In this document: in pieces, positions 22,621 to 33,523 of the stretch
Layout: the number at the start of each line of letters is the position of its first letter
How positions within the stretch are numbered: the stretch's first letter is position 1
NCBI GenBank assembly: GCA_022592445.1
Contig: JABYQR010000016.1
Span: 1-64,000, forward strand
DNA: 64,000 nucleotides
Reading direction: 5' to 3'
Source: Cytidiella melzeri
Lineage: Eukaryota; Basidiomycota; Agaricomycetes; Polyporales; Irpicaceae
Made by a program: the position numbers and the translations under genes
The notes under the pieces: generated by a model
The model's database searches: none
What the model saw: the letters and a program-made list of their open reading frames with translations, nothing else
What the model was told of the DNA's origin: nothing

Positions 22621-23610
22621 ATGACCTCTTCTGCTGGAAGTGTTGTAACCGCGAGGCGGCCTTCCAAACAAGCCGGGGTGTTCGTCGGAGGGAGTGATAT
22701 GATTGGCGAGGGTGATACAGAGCTCGTGTTCAACATCATCCCTCAGGACCTCGCAGCGACAGCCTTTGAAAGGCTGCGGAAGGAGGTTCGATGGCAAGTC
22801 ATGAGGCACCGAGGCGGAGAGGTGCCAAGACTTGTCGCACAAGAAGGAGAAGTAAACCACGACGGAAGGTACATTGCATATATCATTTATACCGCTCGAG
22901 AAACTCAATCTTAATACTGACGACCTCGAATGTGGACCAGCTTCCCTATATACAGACATCCGTCTGACCAGAGTCCTCCGCTGCTATCTTTCTCACCAAC
23001 CGTCTCGCTCATCCGAGAACATGTCCAGAAAGTGCTTCACCAACCTGTGAACCACGTCCTCATCCAGCACTACCGCAGCGGCGCAGATTTCATCTCCGAG
23101 CACTCTGACAAGACGATCGACATCGTCCGCGGCTCTCGCATCGTGAACGTCAGCCTTGGTGCCCGTCGCCATATGACACTGCGATCCAAGGACCTGAAGC
23201 CTGGAACTGACAGACGCGAGATACAGCGCGTAAAGTTGCCACATAACTCGATGTTTGTGCTGGGCTTGGAGACAAACGCCAAATGGCAGCATGCGGTGAA
23301 GCACGACAACCGTCCGGACGATCTGAAGGACGAGGACGAGCTGTTCAACAACGGCGAGCGCATCAGCTTGACGTTCCGTCACATCGGGACGTTCATCTCG
23401 GAGGATGAGACGCTGATTTGGGGTCAGGGTGCGAAAGGAAAGACAAGGGAGGACGCGAGGACAGTCGTCAACGGTGGAGATGAAGCACAGAAATTGGTAA
23501 ACGCGTTTGGCGTTGAGAACCACTCGAGTAGTTTTGATTGGGATGCTCATTACGGAGAAGGGTTTGATGTTTACAACCTTACCCCATATCCTGCGCAATT
23601 CGTGGATTAA
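22621..23610 (+). CDS. AlkB-like 2-oxoglutarate/Fe(II) dioxygenase
   Basis: These enzymes remove alkyl groups from nucleic acids or proteins by oxidative demethylation; the substrate here is not predictable. Two exons (22621-22868, 22941-23610) give 305 residues. The iron ligands are visible: H137 and D139 in SEHSDKT and H200 in KWQHAVKH. The 2-oxoglutarate-binding arginines are in RISLTFR (R223 and R229). The region SLGARRHMTLRSKD and VLIQHYRSGADFI are typical of the fold. The C-terminal 50 residues (NAFGVENHSSSFDWDAHYGEGFD) are less conserved. The family call is secure. Confidence 0.88.
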
Positions 23611-23809
23611 ATGTCCTTTTCGCATTGAGCAGTAACTTCCGAGACAGAGCCCTACATATGTTGCTATCTCAAACAGAGTGGAACGAATAGTGCAGTAACC
23701 AACGCAAATAATGTCCTAGTCTCTAGAGCTCCCAGCAAATGACCCACGAACAAAGAAGGTAACTAACACTAAGCTCTTTGCGAATGCCCGAAAACAACAA
23801 GAGTAGTCC

Positions 23810-25651
23810 TCAGGCAGCGAATGTGCCTATAACGGCGGAAATGGAGGGTAAAAAGAAGTATTCCCCTCCGGTCGGAACGACGAATGTGGCCACACTATAA
23901 CTCTCAGTCTGGTTATCTTCGTTCAGACCGACTGAAATTCGAGCGGAACCTTGCCCGATAATAGCGTCAAGTCCAGCATTAAGAGTCTTGTCCGGAGGGA
24001 AGCTGTAGCCAATAGTTAGCTATCGAATAAGCGTTAACTAAGCACACATCGATACTCACGCTGGAGCATTGGCCCAGATCGCCTGCTGTCTGCGGAAGCC
24101 ATTCGCGATGATAGACTGATATTCAACTGTGCACGGAGCGTTAGTCTGCTGTGCGGCCGTCCGCTGCCAATTGACGTACCAAATGCCAAACCACGATCTA
24201 TTGTAGAGACGTTACTGCTCGATTCGGCGTCAGTCACCTCGGGACCGTAAGGCGTTCCAGCGCGGATGGCGTGCAAGGCGGTGTCAAGGCCAAAGAGATC
24301 AGCCCGTGGGTTGGTCTTGCGGATGTGGGCGGAGAATGGGCAGTAACTTTGATCACTCGTGAGGTCGGAGCCGGGATGAGTAAAGTTAAAATTGTTGTTC
24401 CGCTCTGGATCGGCTCCGAGGGTAGGATCATCGACCTCCGGTGCAAGATCAGTTGGCGCACCGCTCTTCCAGCGGCCAAACATGCGAGCACCCAGCAAAT
24501 CGGCGCCCTCCTGAACGGTGAGAGTACTGGCGTTGTTCTGCAGGGCGTTGTCGAGAGTCCACTTGTTGAATTCGGGGACGAGCTGCTGGAGTTTGCGGAA
24601 CACCATGAACGAACCATCTAAAGCCCAAGAAGGACGAGTAGTAGCGTCGCCTGACTCTCCTGTCAGGATGACACCGGGATCAACCACAGCCTGACCGGGT
24701 AGCGGGGTGCCAAAGCCGTCCAAAGCAGGGTTGGAAATACCATCCACGAAACCAAAGTCTACATGTGATCTCAGTCTTTGGAATACAACAACAAAGTGGT
24801 CATTCTCTACACTCACGTTCATGACCGGCCTCTGCACCAGGCCTTGCCGCGGCACTCAATGCATAGAGCACTGTCCAAGAGCTTCCAAACAGCGTCTCAA
24901 GATCGCTCTCATATTCAGCAATGAACGATGCCTGAAACGACGTCAATACATGTATTTTCAGCGCGCTAAGAGTAGAACTTGCCTCAGAGCTACCAAGGAG
25001 GAAGACACCGTGTATACTAGTGCCCTTGAATACATCCTCCCAGATACTAGTGTCGTCCCCAAGGCTCTCGGCGTCCGCAAATTGACCAGCTGAAAAGAAA
25101 GAGTCCCCAAGATCATCGGTGACACCAAGCGCAGTTGCACCGGTCTGAGAGAAGCCTACGTTCACAAACGTTAGCGGCTGCGAAGAGGGCTCAGCCAGCA
25201 GCTGAGCAGCTGAAGTGATGTTGGCGACGGCGTAAGTTCTGAGAACGCTCTTGAATGCCGTAGCATTGTTGACTTGGAAGAAGAGGAAGCGTTCCTGTAG
25301 CTTCCTCATACCAACGCTAAATCAACAGTTGGCTCAGCGACAGACGAGGAAAAGTCAATGTATGAGCATACAAGATATCTCCCTGGATGTTGTCGACTGG
25401 GAGACCATCGACAGTACCAGCACTTTGCAGCGTGGCTTGGGATATAATAGGGAGTGGACCTTGGCCAGGGAAAGCTGGCAATGGCAGACATGTCAGCACA
25501 TAAACAGACAGATGTATAAAATCATCATACAGCCGAGGATGGGGGTTGTACGCGGCGTTTTCGTGGCCGCTCGCCTGAGGCTATAGGCGAGAGATGGTTG
25601 CGAGATCGCAAGGAGAGCTGCTGATGCTGCCAGAAGTTGTTTGAGATGCAT
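23810..25651 (-). CDS. dyp: second secreted DyP-type heme peroxidase
   Basis: This is a paralogue of the gene at 7396-9249. Seven exons (25531-25651, 25372-25474, 24983-25316, 24817-24931, 24180-24758, 24060-24126, 23810-24002) give 503 residues. Exon lengths 103, 334, 115, 67 and 193 are identical to those of the first gene and intron phases agree. MHLKQLLAASAALLAISQPSLA is the signal peptide. FGFVDGIS (distal Asp), HIRKTNPRAD (heme His) and AIRAGTPYG (distal Arg) are all present. The third intron (24932-24982) appears to use a GC donor (GAG|GCAAGT). The enzyme should be active extracellularly. Its 3' end faces the AlkB-like gene with about 200 bp between. Confidence 0.95.
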
Positions 25652-25702
25652 TGTAAGTGGGAAGAGTTGCTGGACTGAGTATCTACAGGACCTCGCCCAT
25701 GT

Positions 25703-25710
25703 CTTTTATA
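25703..25710 (-). promoter_or_regulatory. TATA box of the second DyP gene
   Basis: On the minus strand this reads TATAAAAG, 52 bp upstream of the start codon at 25651. It is flanked by an inverted repeat CCTCGC (25691-25696) and GCGAGG (25716-25721). Confidence 0.65.
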
Positions 25711-27573
25711 CCTCTGCGAGGACGCCAGGTAGCCCCAATGAGGTAGGGCAGGGCAGCGCGACCGATGCACCGCTGATGAATCCTTGCTTACCGAAGCTCG
25801 GCTCTGCCGCAAACACGGAAAAGAATTGCTGTGATCTGGATTCGATGAGAAGTCAGCTCGTACCGTGCGCTCCTTGACCTGACCCAATTTCCTTCGCGCG
25901 ACTGCCGCATCAAAAGAAACTGCGTACCCACACAATATTAATGGCCTTTGAAGGCTGTACGCCAAGGAATGAAAGGGCTGACATGCCCGACGACCGACTA
26001 AACTTTGTGATTTCCTTCCTTGTAGCGTGATAGTTCGCGAGCCACTCGCATCTGAGTGGCATATTAGACATGTCACGTATCTCACCACAACGAACCTAAT
26101 CCGTTCGACGTCTGCTAAAGATGTTCTGTAAGGCCAAGACGTGAGCGTCGGTTCCTGGAATTGTTTTTCATCCCACGTAAGCTCGCGCCATAGGAATGGG
26201 TAAGACAAATCCCGTTGCCAGTGTCTGCTATCCCTTCAAGCGACCATTGGTTACGCCGACGTTTTGCGTGTACATATCTTTCGGCATAGCCTGATTACGT
26301 TTGCCCATGCCTTGATGACCATAGAGTCACGCTGTCAGGATTGAGAGATCGCAGCTTGCTATAAGAATATAACTTGCGCTTGTCGGTGGAAATCTGTGCC
26401 CCACATTTCAACATGATGGAAAATGAAGGAACTCTAAACGGCGACGTATTGAACAGTCTGCTTGATGACGTTAGCAAAACAAGCAAACCATGTCAGAATT
26501 CGGGAGCCTTACGATAGGTGTCAGTAGTGTAAGTCACAACCTGAGCCTGAGGGGACGCTTCAAGGCATCGATGCTGAGTGTTCCGACAGACCGTATCGGG
26601 AAATTGTTCAAGTTCAGTAAGCGCCGGAGTGGTATCCGCCGAATGATCGCAGTCTTGGGATTGATGTACGTTTTTACTAGGTTGCGCGACTGGTCGGCAC
26701 ACAGTAGCTGTAAATGATGGGAAACAAAGGCCGTGTGTATACCGCACACAAATACTATGGCAACTGAGGAGAATACGGCTAGCGTACACCGCTAGCACGG
26801 AGAGGTCAAGCAAAGTCCGCACTCACAGCAATGAGGAGACCTTCCCTCCCGTTAAGAGTTCCAGAGTGTGCTGGAGCTCTGACTCAGATGCGATAGCGCC
26901 ATAGGTAATCCGGGGTCGGTACCTGTGCCTCTCGTCATGGTTCTCCGAGTTTTTCTTGAGTCCACATATTACCATGCATCCCTCGGATACTCACATGGTG
27001 ATTTGTCACATCTGTTCCTTGCTTGTTGTAACCGCCTTGAGCACCGAAGACCGGCAGAAAATCCAAGCTAGAGGCTTTGAGTGCCGGTGGACCTGCGTAA
27101 ACCGTCCTCGCCGCATTTGGAAGGAAGCGGAAAGCGTCGGAGCGCTCATCAATCGAATATCTATCCCCAACTTGAACCAGTCTGCCAGATGCTGTTGAAC
27201 AAGTAGATGAAGTCAGTCGGCGCACTCACAGAAGACAACTCTACCATTGGCCTTGGGAAAGTCAGGGTGCATGACAATATCGCTCTCCTGTGTGGCTCGT
27301 TGTTCGTTATTGCAGGACACTGATAGGTAGAAAACCAGCGATGCGCTGCGCCCGATGATTTAGGTCGTAAAATGCTGGTCAAGACAGCCCTTTGCCATCA
27401 TCACCGCAATTCCATAAACACTGAAAAATGTTGGCGAAACTGATGCAGGCACGTGCCGAGTCACGTCAGACTTTATGCTCTCGCGCAATCATATCGCTTG
27501 CATTTACGTTCGATGGCGACATGACTTGGCGGGAGGCCGTCGACATCACAGCGGACACAGTCCACGTTGAGCA

Positions 27574-27581
27574 TATATATA
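27574..27581 (+). promoter_or_regulatory. TATA box of the F-box gene
   Basis: TATATATA lies 52 bp before the ATG at 27633, the same spacing as in the second DyP gene. Confidence 0.5.
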
Positions 27582-27632
27582 CCAATGGCCTGAGAGGTGC
27601 GCTTGCCTTTACGCACACATTCTCCCCCACTT

Positions 27633-28556
27633 ATGGATAACCTCCCATTCGAGCTGCACTCGCAAATATTGGAGCTAGCATGCACTGACGACGGGACGAC
27701 AGCACGCTCACTGTCGCTTGTGTCTCGGTACGTGCGCGAAGCTGCGCAGCCATTCCTTTACCAGTCTATAGCCGTATCCGGCCTTCGCTCGTTGAACGAG
27801 CTCGCAGATAGGTTGGAGAGCCTTCCGTCGCACAAGCGACGCGTGCGACGGCTATTCCTTTCGGATTGGACGCACAAGGCAGCCAAGCAACAGCTGGTTT
27901 CATCGACGGACGCCGACATGGACATGTACGAGGTCGAGAGAACAACAATCGTCCGTGTTCTCGACCTCGTCGTTTCAACCCTAGAATCCCTTTCCATCAT
28001 CGTTTCGTGTCCATTCAACAGCACACGTCTTATAGGGTACTTGTTCTCACTGAACTTTCCCCTGCTCGAGGACCTATCCATTCATGGTTTCTATCCTTTC
28101 TCCCCGTCGCATTCTGGAATGCCAAACCTTCGACGTCTACATCTCTCCGGAAATCGTAACCCGCATGGACTCTTCCAGACAGGTGGCTTCGACATTTGGT
28201 CTCCGAAACTCGTGCACCTACGCATATCAGGGCTCGTCTCAGCCGCTTCGTTCGCAGAAGAACTTGCAAGTGCGCTTGCTCGACAGCCTGACGCGGCCAC
28301 TACTCCCCTCTTACCCGCAACCCTCCCTGCGAGTCTGAAGCGCATTACCATTGGTACAGGGCCATCTCCGGCTGCTACAAGGCGTCTTGCTTTTGCGCGC
28401 ACGCAACATCAGAAGATGATGGAGCAGCTGTCAGGGCTTGTGCGGCGCCCAGACCGCCTCAGCGACGTCAGCTTACAAGTCACGGAGGCGGAGACGGAGA
28501 CCGCGTCGTATGATAGTTTGAGGCTGGAATGGGCAAGAAACTTCATGGCAGAGTGA
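27633..28556 (+). CDS. F-box-like protein
   Basis: A single exon encodes 307 residues. The N-terminus MDNLPFELHSQILELA followed by RSLSLVSRYVREAAQPFLYQSI is a degenerate F-box, the module that would bind Skp1 in an SCF ubiquitin ligase. The rest has weak leucine-rich repeat character (LEDLSIHGF, LRRLHLSGN, LVHLRISGL), which would serve substrate binding. Such intron-poor F-box genes form large expanded families in mushrooms. The start was chosen because the F-box begins at this methionine and a TATA box lies 52 bp upstream. The substrate is unknown. Confidence 0.75.
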   Translation: MDNLPFELHSQILELACTDDGTTARSLSLVSRYVREAAQPFLYQSIAVSGLRSLNELADRLESLPSHKRRVRRLFLSDWTHKAAKQQLVSSTDADMDMYEVERTTIVRVLDLVVSTLESLSIIVSCPFNSTRLIGYLFSLNFPLLEDLSIHGFYPFSPSHSGMPNLRRLHLSGNRNPHGLFQTGGFDIWSPKLVHLRISGLVSAASFAEELASALARQPDAATTPLLPATLPASLKRITIGTGPSPAATRRLAFARTQHQKMMEQLSGLVRRPDRLSDVSLQVTEAETETASYDSLRLEWARNFMAE

Positions 28557-29087
28557 GGCTCGTGATATTTATTTAGGTATGCATGCTTTCATTCGTTCTT
28601 GATCCGTTCCACTCTTATGGAATGCAGATTGTTTCGATTAGCGCAAGCACGGCGTCGCCTCGGTCACTAGCATAGTATAACATAAATCTTGTATAATGAG
28701 TGGTGCTGTTTAATTTTATATCGTTCCTGTGTGAAAAACGTTGGTTAAAAACACAGCGGGTTTGTATTTACCGTATGCTATTGACTAAGTTCACAGGTAG
28801 TTACGTATACAGCACGAGGTAGTACGACCTCTATTGCCACGAGGAACGTGAAGCGGTAGTTGAGGCAGACTGCTTCAATCAACGGATGATGCTCAGGGTG
28901 ATGCAGCGGACGTGGCCGCTTGGTGGCCCATTTAAACTCAGATTGTATCTCCGAAAGACGCAGTGGGACATATTGAGCCCCGCCATTACTGCATTTGAAC
29001 AACGGCCTATTGTGCGGTTGACTCTCATTTTCACGGCCATAACTTCACAAAGTGCTTTCTGCACCTCGACAACGATCATCTCACCCG
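28557..29087. other. intergenic, no gene seen
   Basis: This 530-bp AT-richer stretch separates two plus-strand genes. It includes likely F-box 3' UTR and the upstream region of the conserved unknown. Confidence 0.4.
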
Positions 29088-30284
29088 ATGTCACTATCGT
29101 CTCGAATGTACAGTGGATCTCAGATTGCGACTAGGGCTTCAGAGTCTGGAAGTCTGAAGCTGCATTCTCCACCAGCGGGAGTTGCTACCTCCACTTCAAC
29201 CTCACCGCATATGTCACCCCCTACATCGCCCTTGAAGCGCAAACACTCTCGAATCTCTGTCGATACACCCATGAGACGTGCAACCGACCGCACCGACATG
29301 TCCCCCTCACAGACAACAGGCAGACCTCTGCCGTATCAGCTCAACCTTTCCAACTTGCCTCTGTTCAGCGCGGACGCGGTCGCAGAGCCCCCCTCGCCTG
29401 TCCCCACAGAGATCATCGATATCGAGGGAGAGGATTTCGTCAGGACAGCGAAGAATCACGGCGTCAAGGTGCGAGACTATGCATACGAAGGACCCAAACC
29501 AGGTGTATCTCTGGCTCCCGAACTCTGGCGAAACACATTCATGTCTTTACTATCTCACGACATGCACATCCGTCGACCCTCCGATCCGAATTTTGAGCTC
29601 TCGGGAAAGCTCTTACGCCGTCTGCTGGATGTCAAGTTGGTGACGGAAGAGGAAGCAAAGAGGCACTGGACGCCGGTGGATTGGCAGAGGCTCAAGGCTT
29701 ACGATGAGCGGCCCCAGGGTGCATACCCTTACTGTGTCGCGATGAAGAGACCGAGGCCTTCGATAAGCTACAGGATTGCCGCTCGCATGCAGTTCTACGG
29801 TGATCCATTGCCATCGGATATCCCTGACTCGGCTATATATATGCCTGAGGATGGTCCTGGTATGTGGGAGGGCGACGAGGATACGAAGGAATTGGGGCAA
29901 ATGGTAAAGAAGAGGAGGCTGGAGAGTGAGGAGAGAAAAAGGAATGCAATGAAGCCGAAGGTCACGGCAGTATCGAGCGTCTTGCCGCCAGCAGGACCAT
30001 CGTCGCAGTCCCAATCACAACTGTGCGAGTACTCGCAACTTTCGAACCCCATCTACTCGACGTCTCAAGACACTGGCGAGGAGGCTGACCTCGTCGCGAC
30101 ACCTCCAACAACACCGATTGCGCTGCCAGAAAACCGTCAATCTTTGGTTCGAAGTGCATCCTTCACAAGCATCTCAACGTCTGCTTCGCCTTCTGCTACC
30201 AGCAACGGCAGCAGCTCCCGCAGTCCGCGGCCCTCCCGCAGACTGGGTCGCTCGGAGACCCTCTCTCTACTCTTGGTCAGATGA
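29088..30284 (+). CDS. conserved hypothetical protein, intronless
   Basis: A single exon encodes 398 residues. I do not recognise a named domain. Residues about 85-235 look folded: LPYQLNLSNLPLF, EIIDIEGEDFVRTAKNHGVKVRDYAYEG, LAPELWRNTFMSLLSHDMHIRRP, SGKLLRRLLDVKLVTEEEAKRHW and YPYCVAMKRPRPSISYRIAARM. The N-terminal 60 and C-terminal 130 residues are Ser/Thr/Pro-rich and disordered, with a basic stretch VKKRRLESEERKRN that could act as a nuclear localisation signal. The start is the first ATG giving the full Ser-rich tail; upstream codons of the frame are non-ATG or less likely. Confidence 0.7.
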   Translation: MSLSSRMYSGSQIATRASESGSLKLHSPPAGVATSTSTSPHMSPPTSPLKRKHSRISVDTPMRRATDRTDMSPSQTTGRPLPYQLNLSNLPLFSADAVAEPPSPVPTEIIDIEGEDFVRTAKNHGVKVRDYAYEGPKPGVSLAPELWRNTFMSLLSHDMHIRRPSDPNFELSGKLLRRLLDVKLVTEEEAKRHWTPVDWQRLKAYDERPQGAYPYCVAMKRPRPSISYRIAARMQFYGDPLPSDIPDSAIYMPEDGPGMWEGDEDTKELGQMVKKRRLESEERKRNAMKPKVTAVSSVLPPAGPSSQSQSQLCEYSQLSNPIYSTSQDTGEEADLVATPPTTPIALPENRQSLVRSASFTSISTSASPSATSNGSSSRSPRPSRRLGRSETLSLLLVR

Positions 30285-30487
30285 TTGAGAGTTATACCCT
30301 TTGCGACTTCGTTACCCTACTTGTATTGTTACGATGCATGATCCTGTACATTTCTAGCTCTTTATTCTTTAATATTTTGTCAACTGTAGTCTACTGCACC
30401 GCATTCCTGTACATCTATTCTCTGGATGCCCCAATTGTATTTGCCGTCAACTTATAACCGCCTGATTTCGCTTCGTCTGCTACCGTC

Positions 30488-31842
30488 ATGGCGTCTGAAG
30501 GGCAATTGCACATACCACTCCATGTCAAGTACATTCAGTCTCTGGGTGAAGTGAGTCAAGTATTCATGCATATATGAAGCTATACTCACCGCAGCGAATT
30601 TGCTGTTTGCACAGAACAAGGATGACTTGACATATCACCTCACTGCTCATTTGCGCATGAATGCGATATATTGGGGTCTCACTGCGCTATGCGTGATGAA
30701 AAGCAAGGACGCGCTGAACAGGGAAGAGATGATTGAGTATGTCATGAGCTGCTGGGATGAACAGGCAGGTCCGTTTCTCCTGTGCTACGTGCGCCTGCGT
30801 CCTGACCCTGACTTTGGTGTATCAAGGAGGATTTGGAGCGCATCCTGACCACGATGCGCATCTTCTGACCACGCTCAGTGCGATTCAGATACTTGTGATA
30901 CAGGATGCACTAGACAAGATAGACGTGGATCGTGTCACCAAATGTGAGAGTCCCCGGTTTTCGTGTTTTTCTGTACACTATGGCCACGATGAATTTAATC
31001 CTAGAAATTACAGTCATCCTCTCTCTGCAGCAACCTTCGGGTGTCTTTGCTGGTGATTCCTTTGGAGAGATTGACAATCGCTTCGTGTACACTGCTATCC
31101 AAGCACTATCTTTACTGGGAAGACTTCATGAACTTGACGTGGAGAAAACGGTCGGATATATTCGACGGTGCAAGAACTTTGACGGGGGGTTCGGTGCGGT
31201 AATCGGCGCGGAGAGCCATGCAGCGATGGGTTAGTCGTACCCACTCAATAAATATGGCAAGATTGGGGATCTGACATTGATGTCGTTTTGGTCAGTGTTC
31301 GTGTGCACCGCAGCCTTGGCTATACTGGACAGACTCGACGTGATCGACCAGGAGACCTTAGCTTGGTGGCTCTCTGAACGTCAGCTGCCAAACGGTGGTC
31401 TCAACGGGAGACCTGAGAAATTTGAAGACGTGGGCTTCCATTGTCTCCTCTACCGAGCATGTTCTCAGCGTAGTCTTTCGTCAGGTCTGCTACAGCTTTT
31501 GGGTCCTCTCCTCGCTATCGATCCTCAAGAAGCTGAAGTGGATAGACGCAAACAAACTCACTGCTTTCATTCTTTCTGCTGAGGTCTGCTTTCTTCGCAA
31601 ACGATCAACGTTATCGAGATGCTTATTTACCACCCCAGGATCTCGAGCACGGCGGCATAGCGGATCGACCGGGAGATCAGCCTGACGTTTTCCACACGAT
31701 ATTTGGAGTGGCAGGTTTATCCCTGCTTGGGTATCCCGGGCTCGATGACCTCGATCCGGTGTATTGTATGCCTGCGAGTCTTATCAAAGCGAGAGGTCTC
31801 ACAAAAGATTGGGAAGCTTTACCACGTCGTTCGGACGTATGA
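30488..31842 (+). CDS. BET2: Rab geranylgeranyltransferase (type II) beta subunit
   Basis: The beta subunit attaches geranylgeranyl groups to C-terminal cysteines of Rab GTPases presented by the escort protein. Seven exons (30488-30550, 30615-30768, 30827-30943, 31014-31229, 31296-31429, 31485-31583, 31639-31842) give 328 residues. Prenyltransferase repeats are visible: [61 protein letters not shown] and [19 protein letters not shown]. The zinc ligands are the Asp and Cys of FEDVCYSFW and the His of DVFHTIFG. The length is normal for the family. Intron donors are GTGAG, GTCCG, GTTAG, GTGGG and GTCTG types. Confidence 0.96.
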
Positions 31843-31906
31843 CCATCGTCAATGTAACACAATGTATATTCAGACCTCTATTTCCCATAAAGAAAACATA
31901 AATCAA

Positions 31907-33023
31907 TCATATACTTAAGCTACCGCGCAGTGACAGTAGCAACCACCAACAGACTAATAATGCAGAAAAAATACTTGTGTGAGTAGCCATCACGCTGCTG
32001 GGCAGATTGGCGGGAATTGCAGAACTGTTGCTTGCGCCGGTTGGCGAGGAGAACCCGATGCTAGGGGATTCAGAAGTCTCAGCACCAGACGATGTAGGCT
32101 CGACGGTAGGGGTAGATAGTGTAGTAGTGGGAGAACTTGATGACCCTGCTTGAGCTCCAGTAGTTTGTGGAGCATTCCCCCCGACTGTCGTAGTGAAGCC
32201 AACACCGGCCGAGTACCCGAAGGTACCTCCACCAGATATTATGACGACTCCTCCAGAAGTGTATATCGTAGCAGTCGCTGTACCTGTCGGTTCGTTGTTG
32301 ACCGTACTGAACTGGTTGACGAGTCCAGTGTAAGGTGTGTATGACGGTACTGCAAGCGTTGCGTCGCCAACACTGACCGTTTGGGGGGTCAAAGGGAAAC
32401 CTTCGGCTTCGCAGTTTTCAATGAAACCTGTCAATGTCGAGGTCCAGATGAGACATAAATGGCGACGCCTGGAGATTAGTCACATACTATCGAGACTAGC
32501 ATGAGCATCCGGAGGGAGTCCGGGGTATTGAGACAATTGGATTGAACAGGCCATGCATGACCTGAATCCTTCGGCGACAACGGGCGTGCAGATGCATTCT
32601 GATGTCTTGCACACCTGTGCCATACAGTCATCATCGACATGTGAGTGACATCGCCCAACTTTCGAAAAGATATACGCTCTCACCGCAAATGCTTCTTCTA
32701 ATACGCTACAAGGGGAAGGACACTAGCAGATTTGTCAGCATCGAGTAGACAAGACACTTCTTGGACAATGATGAAGCAGCTTACACTTGCTATCTCCGGT
32801 TCCCACTCAAAGTCTCTTGCTAGTACGCTACGGGCGAACGGCAGTGGTACGAAGTTGGCTTCGCCTGCGTCAGAGTGTTCATGCCGCCGCAAGGTGTGAG
32901 CCTTCCAGTTATGAGATGAAGCTAGGCACTGCGCTGCGTAAAGAACCGTGGGCACAAGGGGGAAAATAAGCACCACAATTAGGACTTACAGACATCCAGA
33001 GCTATGAGCCAAAGAGGGTACAT
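31907..33023 (-). CDS. secreted cysteine-rich protein with GPI-anchor signal
   Basis: Five exons (32990-33023, 32785-32933, 32684-32722, 32488-32614, 31907-32427) give 289 residues. The N-terminus MYPLWLIALDVSQCLASS can serve as a signal peptide. A block of eight cysteines follows the motif C-PSP-C, then C-KTSE-C-I-C, then C-MA-C and a last C in SFIENCEAEG. The second half is Ser/Thr/Gly-rich and heavily O-glycosylatable. The C-terminus SSVMATHTSIFSALLVCWWLLLSL is a hydrophobic tail preceded by small residues, as in GPI-anchored wall proteins. The cysteine block is reminiscent of CFEM domains, but I cannot confirm that. It probably resides at the plasma membrane or in the wall. Confidence 0.75.
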
Positions 33024-33523
33024 GGTCGGTATCAATGAGCGTCAGGTGTCAGTAGAGAGCAGTGAGTGCACGACGCGCGCAAGGACCGCGGTTGAGACAA
33101 GTCGCGCTTCACGGTGATCAAAATTACGAACAAATGCCGAGTTCAAATCCTTCCGAGGATATCTAAAGCCATATGTTGACATTTGTGAGCTCTTCATAGC
33201 ATTTCCAACCTTGAAGGCTTGAACCTCACCCGACGCTGTACCGAGGTCGTGCAAACAGCAGAGTCATGGGAGGCTGCAACGTAATTACGTCGGATTGATA
33301 ATTATTAGCGCTTATCTGCCCGCCCGATCACAGCAACTCAGTATTCAAGCGATGGCGTTGCGACGCCTCTTTGAAGCAAGCTGCATCTCATTCTTCCCCC
33401 CTCTTCTGCTGGCCTCCGTGTTCTCAACTACTTGCTGCCAGCGGACGCTTTTCACGTTACTTATAACATTCGAGACAGCGAGTCCCTGGGAGACTCCCAC
33501 CAAGAAGGTTGCGGTACTTTAAG
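33024..33523. other. divergent upstream region, no gene seen
   Basis: This 500-bp interval separates the start codons of the GPI-type protein (minus) and the mannosyltransferase (plus), so it should contain both promoters. Confidence 0.5.

Larger units (their letters stand above)
25652..27632. other. 2-kb region without a supported gene
   Basis: Besides the upstream regions of DyP2 (minus) and the F-box gene (plus), this holds a minus-strand open frame at 26935-27225 (96 codons) with fairly protein-like composition (FRFLPNAARTVYAGPPAL) but no recognisable domain and no convincing exon partners. It may be a gene relic. Nothing else is supported. Confidence 0.4.

Noticed and set aside
22993..23625. 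210-codon minus-strand frame opposite the AlkB-like gene
   Set aside because: The plus strand carries the full iron and 2-oxoglutarate motifs; the opposite frame has no domain.
26780..26798. Two GCTAGC hexamers 7 bp apart
   Set aside because: Each is a short self-complementary word and the pair has no relation to a gene; expected by chance in 64 kb.
26935..27382. Minus-strand protein-like frame between DyP2 and the F-box gene
   Set aside because: Composition is plausible but there is no start, no matching exons and no recognised motif. I kept it only as a possible relic in the gap description.
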